A stretch of 64,000 nucleotides of DNA. It comes from Chamaea fasciata (lineage: Eukaryota > Chordata > Aves > Passeriformes > Sylviidae). The translations under genes and the position numbers were made by a program. Positions 59,402-64,000 of this stretch are shown one piece after another. Numbering within the stretch: the stretch's first letter is position 1; each line of letters starts with the position of its first letter. The DNA lies in the NCBI GenBank assembly GCA_029207755.1, contig JARCOQ010000003.1, positions 91,342,646 to 91,406,645 of the forward strand, read 5' to 3'. The notes under the pieces were generated by a model. The model ran no database searches. It saw nothing but the letters and a program-made list of their open reading frames with translations, and had not been told where the DNA came from.

Positions 59402-62400
59402 GTAGAGTAAGGTCTAGAGTAAGGGGATAGATCATCCTACTTCCTATCTATTTTCCCATCACTAATACCAAGTAAATGAAACTTAATATATAGTCCTGGA
59501 ACTAGGGAAAAAACTGAAGACATCTTCCCCTCTCTGGAGTGTGATGTCATCCTTTCATTTATTCCAGATTTTTCTGTCTCAGTCTCTTGTATGTATGAAT
59601 CTTGTACAGCTATATAGTTTCAAGAGAAGGAAGGAAGAAACCATCATCCTTTCAACTTACTCTAGACCCTAGCAATTAGGCTGCTTTCCAAGTCAGAGAA
59701 GTTTTCCACCTAGTTTTAGGAGAAGGTATATTTAAGTTAAAGAACACATTAAATAAAAGTAACTGTTTTCCATGATGGCTGCTTGAAACAAGCAGCAGCT
59801 TTTTGTCCCAGCTGTGTTCTTTAATACTAAGGGTGGAAACAGTGATTCTCTTAGTTTCAGAGTAGGATGTAAAGAATGAAAACTATGGAATTTGCCAGAT
59901 GAATCTACCAAATTTCTGGACTTTACTGCAGGAGAGGAGTGGGATTTCACACATCCTATTTCTTACTTAGAAACACCAGAATACTTTCTTTGATCTAGCT
60001 CTTCTGGAAATTACAAACTGCCTGAAAATCATTCACATGGAACTGCAGGATCTTTTAGACAACTCACAGATGATGAAGAGGATAACAAAATGAAACCCTT
60101 GTGTCTTGAAAAATACACATTTTATTCCTGATGTTGAAATGTTAAAACAAATTGTTAAAAATCAATTATATCATTTCTAATTTAAGCACATACAAGATTT
60201 ATTTAAAATGAAGATCAAAATCTGCCAGAAAATTTTAGTTGTTCACAGAAAATGGCAAAATGTTTATTAACACGGATTTCATGGACAATTATGGGTATGG
60301 AGAGTTTTCCATTCCACCCACACCCAAGCTGCCCAGCTATAAGCAGACTTGTCTGACAGCTAGTGAGAGAGTTAGCTCTGCCTGCTCCGAGGGTAGGATA
60401 AGCCTTCCCCAAGAGTAAATATATTAGCTTGGGCTTTGCATTTGGCTTAGCACTGTCCATAATGCATCTTTTGGAGCACAGCTGGCTCATCATGAGGGCA
60501 GAGCAAAGCGCGGCAGAGTGGGAATCTTGCCTGAGACAGGTTTATCATGAAACTACACCTTTAGTGACTCTATTACAATGTAACACATCTTTTTATATTC
60601 TGGACTTTTTTATAATAGCCTGCAAATTAACAAACATACATGATTCACATAAAATAGATTAGCTCAAATTGTATTTTAGTGAATCTTGATTTACACAAGA
60701 CAACAGTAATTAATCATGGTGTGGCAATAATGAGCTAGCTGTAAAATCTGTCTTCAACAGGTAATGTTACAGTTATTATCTGAACTCAGTGTGCCTTTTC
60801 AGAGGGACAAAGCCCAATATCTTGCAATTTCATTTATTTTCTATTTCACAGAGAATACAATTTAAAAAAAAAAAAAGACATATTAGCTTTGATCACACAG
60901 AAGCCAAAACAATGGAAAAATTGCTCTGAATTCTGCACTGTCCCCTACTAACCATTTTTATCCATTGTAAATTTGGTTTCATTTTACTGGTGCTTTTCTA
61001 CATCCTATGTTGGAGGGGTCTAATACTGATTTTTCTTCACTTGAGTTATACAACTTCATCTTGATTTGAATTATTTGCCTTGATGCATATATTTTTTTTT
61101 TTTTCCATGGGAAAGAAGATTTTTGCTGTGTTTTAACGTTACTGCTCCATGAAAGAGGCACAGCATACTCCATCCCCAAAAAACAGACAGCCTGGGATAT
61201 TTACAATATGTATTCCTTACATTGCTTCCTTCTCTGAACATAAACATCTTGTTATATTTCAAGCTTACGCCATCTGAATGAAAATCAATGGCGAGGGAAA
61301 AGACAAGTCCTATTTATAGAGAACTCCAGCACCTCAACACAAACTGTGTCTGATCTCTCCCACTGGATGATTAGAGCAGAAAAGGACCAGCAGCAGGTCA
61401 AAAGCACTACGTGCGCTCTGATTGATGCAGCTAAGGAGATTGTTGTGCCCGAGCAGCAAAGCCTGCAGGTGACTGGGATATAGCATCTCTTGGAGGGAAG
61501 GACAGTGTGAACCACTGAGCAGAGTTCGGTTACGATCAGAACTGATGACTTCAATAAATTCTCTGAAGTGGAAGAAGAGGTTAATGAACAGAATCAGAGT
61601 GTAAGGAAGAGAGAGATGAGGATTTGTTGTGAGTAGTAACAGGAAGATGCTCTTCTTCCAGCACTTGTTCAAAGTAGGACATAGGCAATGACCAGCAGAT
61701 ATTTTCTAATGTGGTTCCTGAACACTGCTGCAAGCATCTGATTAACTGCTTGATTGTAGAAAACAGACCAGTAAAATCTAAAGTCCATTAATATTTAGGT
61801 TTAATGTGCTTAATTCTGAGAATCACTGCAGCTTACATGTTCACTCTACAGCCAGAAAAGTAGATGTTTCTTAAATGCCTAAAAAGACTGAATCTTGTCC
61901 TTCTGCCACAGCTTCATGTTAAAAAATGTATAAAACATTGCTGTCCTCAGAAGATAATCCTGCCAGCACAGTGAAACTTGTAGGATAAACTGAAGTTCAT
62001 AATAACTGGAGCTATTTATGCAACTATTTCTATCAGAAATGCTGATCTATCTTAGGCTGAGGGGGTGACGTGCATAGTTTTGAAAAACTCTGTGTCCTTC
62101 TCAGAATACTGATGAACAGTGGTGTCTTTCCCTTGATACGTAATCTGAATGAGGAACTTTTTGCTGTACGGTGTTATTGACTCCTCAAAGTCAGAGTTCA
62201 CGCAGCTGCTGGAGATAACTGTACAGCAGAGTCAGCAGAAACAGGCATGGTCTGGGTATCAGGTTCGCAGACAGGCACACAAGCTGGCATCACCAATGAA
62301 GATGAATATGCATTAAGACAATCTTAGTAATCTTAGAAGAGTACAGACACACAATTCTTCTGCCAGCCCTGCTGCAGGGGCAGCAATCTGTGTCAGCAGG

Positions 62401-62745
62401 GTGACAAGGAAGAGCTGAAAAGGTGATTCAAAACCCATGGTGAAGTTTGCTTATGCAAGAACCACACAATAATCCTTGTGTTTGTGATTTAAGCAGATCT
62501 CTAGCTATTAGGAATTTGAACAAGATCTTCAAGAGATCTTTAATGAACAGTGTTTAATACCACATTTAACTTCTGTGAAATCTGGACATTTATAGGGATG
62601 GAGGAAAAGATTAGATGAGACATAATCCTGATCCTTTGGAGTATTTTATTATTGACCCAAGTATTTATCATGCTGGAAGTCATATCAGCCCAAACCAGTT
62701 TGTAAGTATGCTATGCTTACATAGTTTGGGGGATTTTGGCGCGGG
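59402..62745. other. Mostly unique DNA, possibly with conserved non-coding elements
   Basis: No repeats apart from an A-run near 60864 and a T-run near 61092. The segments 60235-60540 and about 61290-61560 have more complex, less A/T-simple sequence than their flanks. The second contains an exact MEF2-type CTATTTATAG at 61310-61319. These could be regulatory elements, but nothing in the sequence alone proves it. Confidence 0.3.
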
Positions 62746-62795
62746 GTTTTTTTGTTTGTTTGTTTTGTTTGTTTTGTTTTGGTTTTGTTTGTTGT
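62746..62795. repeat. (GTTTT/GTTT)n low-complexity repeat
   Basis: Tandem GTTT and GTTTT units make up the stretch. They encode the Phe/Val/Leu-rich frame seen here, which is not a gene. Confidence 0.9.
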
Positions 62796-64000
62796 TCTAT
62801 TAGTAACACCAGATACAACAAATTTAAAAATTGAAAATTATACTTCAGGCACAATTCTAATGGGTGTTAAAGCTCTTGCAGTGGAAGTACAGTATCATAT
62901 TTGCACAATACTGAAAAATCTTCATTCAGAGGGAAACAGACCAATTTTCTACCTCTGCTGATTTTATAGTTAATGCAATCAGAACTATAGTAGTCAGATT
63001 TTGCATGCTTGTGATGGTCCAAAGAAGGTTAATATCTTTTCACAATAATACACATTAATCAACAGCACTTGTTCTGCCTGATTATAAACCTTTTGCAATA
63101 ACTTAAATTTGGCTTAGGATTTCATGTGTGGAAACATTCATATGCCTAAAATCATACCTGCATGTGTTTTTTAATGGTATCTGCATTTGGACAGGAGAAC
63201 CACTGTGTGCAACATCTAACTGTGAGACTGTAAATCTACTTGGATCTAAACCTGACATCTCTCAGCTGTGATCAAATCATCAATCACCTTCCATGCAGCA
63301 ACTGTGAATTATCTTTGGTGTCTTGACAAAGAAGGTTAATATTTCAGTTTGGGCATAAAGAAAATAAGAATGGACCTAGATATCCCTTTTGGAGTGATGA
63401 AAAGAGCAATTAATTTAGTAAAGTTTAAAAATTTAATCCTATACATTTTAAATTTATTTATATGCTTTTATTTTATTTTACTTTTAATAAAAATTACAGT
63501 TTACAACATTAGTGCAATCCAAATAATAAACTGATGATTTTTTAAGCTGCTTAGTGGTGAAGACCTCTCTAAAAAGGTATTTCAAAGCCCTTCTAAAAGC
63601 AGTTGCATTAGAAATTACATTACCTCAAATGAAGAGTTGGAACTTTATGAATTCTCTCCAAAGGAAATATGTCAAAGTAAGAAGAGATCATTTATAGATG
63701 GAAGTCAGTGGACTGCTATGAAAATTAGAAGTATGAAGTTGAATTATGCCTTCTAATTTCTTTTAAAACTCTTTAAAATGTTAATTTATCCATAGGTTTT
63801 TTCCTACAGCTTCAACTTTGTTCCGCTAATCTGTGTTAATTACTGGAGGGCGAATAGGAGAACTGTTAATATATATATTGCAGATTAGGAAAGTTAAAAT
63901 TAATTTCCTATTAGGTAAGTATGAAAAGAGTTAACTAGAATGAGAATTTAGCAAATAAATACAAGACAACATGTTTACGTGTTAGGGGCTTTTGTCATAA
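62796..64000. other. AT-rich DNA, no recognised element
   Basis: Scanned to the window end. No LINE, LTR, RNA or coding signal was seen. Confidence 0.4.

Noticed and set aside
1..64000. CRISPR arrays, tRNA or rRNA genes, bacterial-type operons
   Set aside because: No regularly spaced direct repeats, no cloverleaf with A/B-box words and no prokaryotic gene density; the window is plainly vertebrate nuclear DNA.

Overview
The window looks like nuclear DNA from a bird, probably a neoavian such as a songbird. It carries many CR1 LINE fragments, most with the typical avian 3' end of short tandem ATTCTRTG-type repeats. It also carries several solo LTRs of avian endogenous retroviruses, including one about 1 kb LTR whose ends resemble the ERVL-type LTRs common in birds. 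Base composition is AT-rich with few CpGs. I found no protein-coding host gene, tRNA, rRNA or CRISPR. It is most likely intergenic DNA or part of a very large intron. Family assignments come from reading and memory of consensus sequences, not from a database search.

Layout. 1-12 kb: mostly unique AT-rich DNA with a 39-base poly-T tract, a diverged LTR on the minus strand (about 5.57-6.22 kb), a CR1 scrap at 7.2 kb, and a 268-bp inverted repeat (4765-5032 and 8981-9248) whose arms differ at only 4 positions. 12-13.3 kb: a cluster of old CR1 pieces. 13.3-31 kb: almost no recognisable elements apart from simple repeats, one CR1 3' end at 25.2 kb and a few palindromes. 31-32.4 kb: two LTRs; the second (31850-32369) is a clean solo LTR with an ATTCC duplication on both sides. 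35-36.5 kb: two CR1 3' ends.

37.25-38.54 kb: a nested arrangement in which a younger minus-strand LTR (37479-38148) has split an older plus-strand LTR, leaving TGGTGA on both sides. The older LTR belongs to the same family as the diverged LTR near 6 kb. 39.8-42.8 kb: a CR1 3' end and the largest CR1 of the window, about 2 kb of broken reverse-transcriptase sequence. 45-48.7 kb: CR1, two neighbouring LTRs, CR1. 52-59.4 kb: a minus-strand LTR, a possible further LTR fragment, a CR1 scrap, the 1-kb LTR, another CR1 and a second copy of the 52-kb LTR family. 59.4-64 kb: mostly unique sequence.

There is no operon-like or cooperative gene content. The elements are fossils and the LINE reading frames are broken. 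The observations most worth following up are the near-identical inverted repeat, the nested LTR pair with its two-copy host family, and a few palindromic or possibly conserved non-coding stretches. I saw no convincing new biological system.
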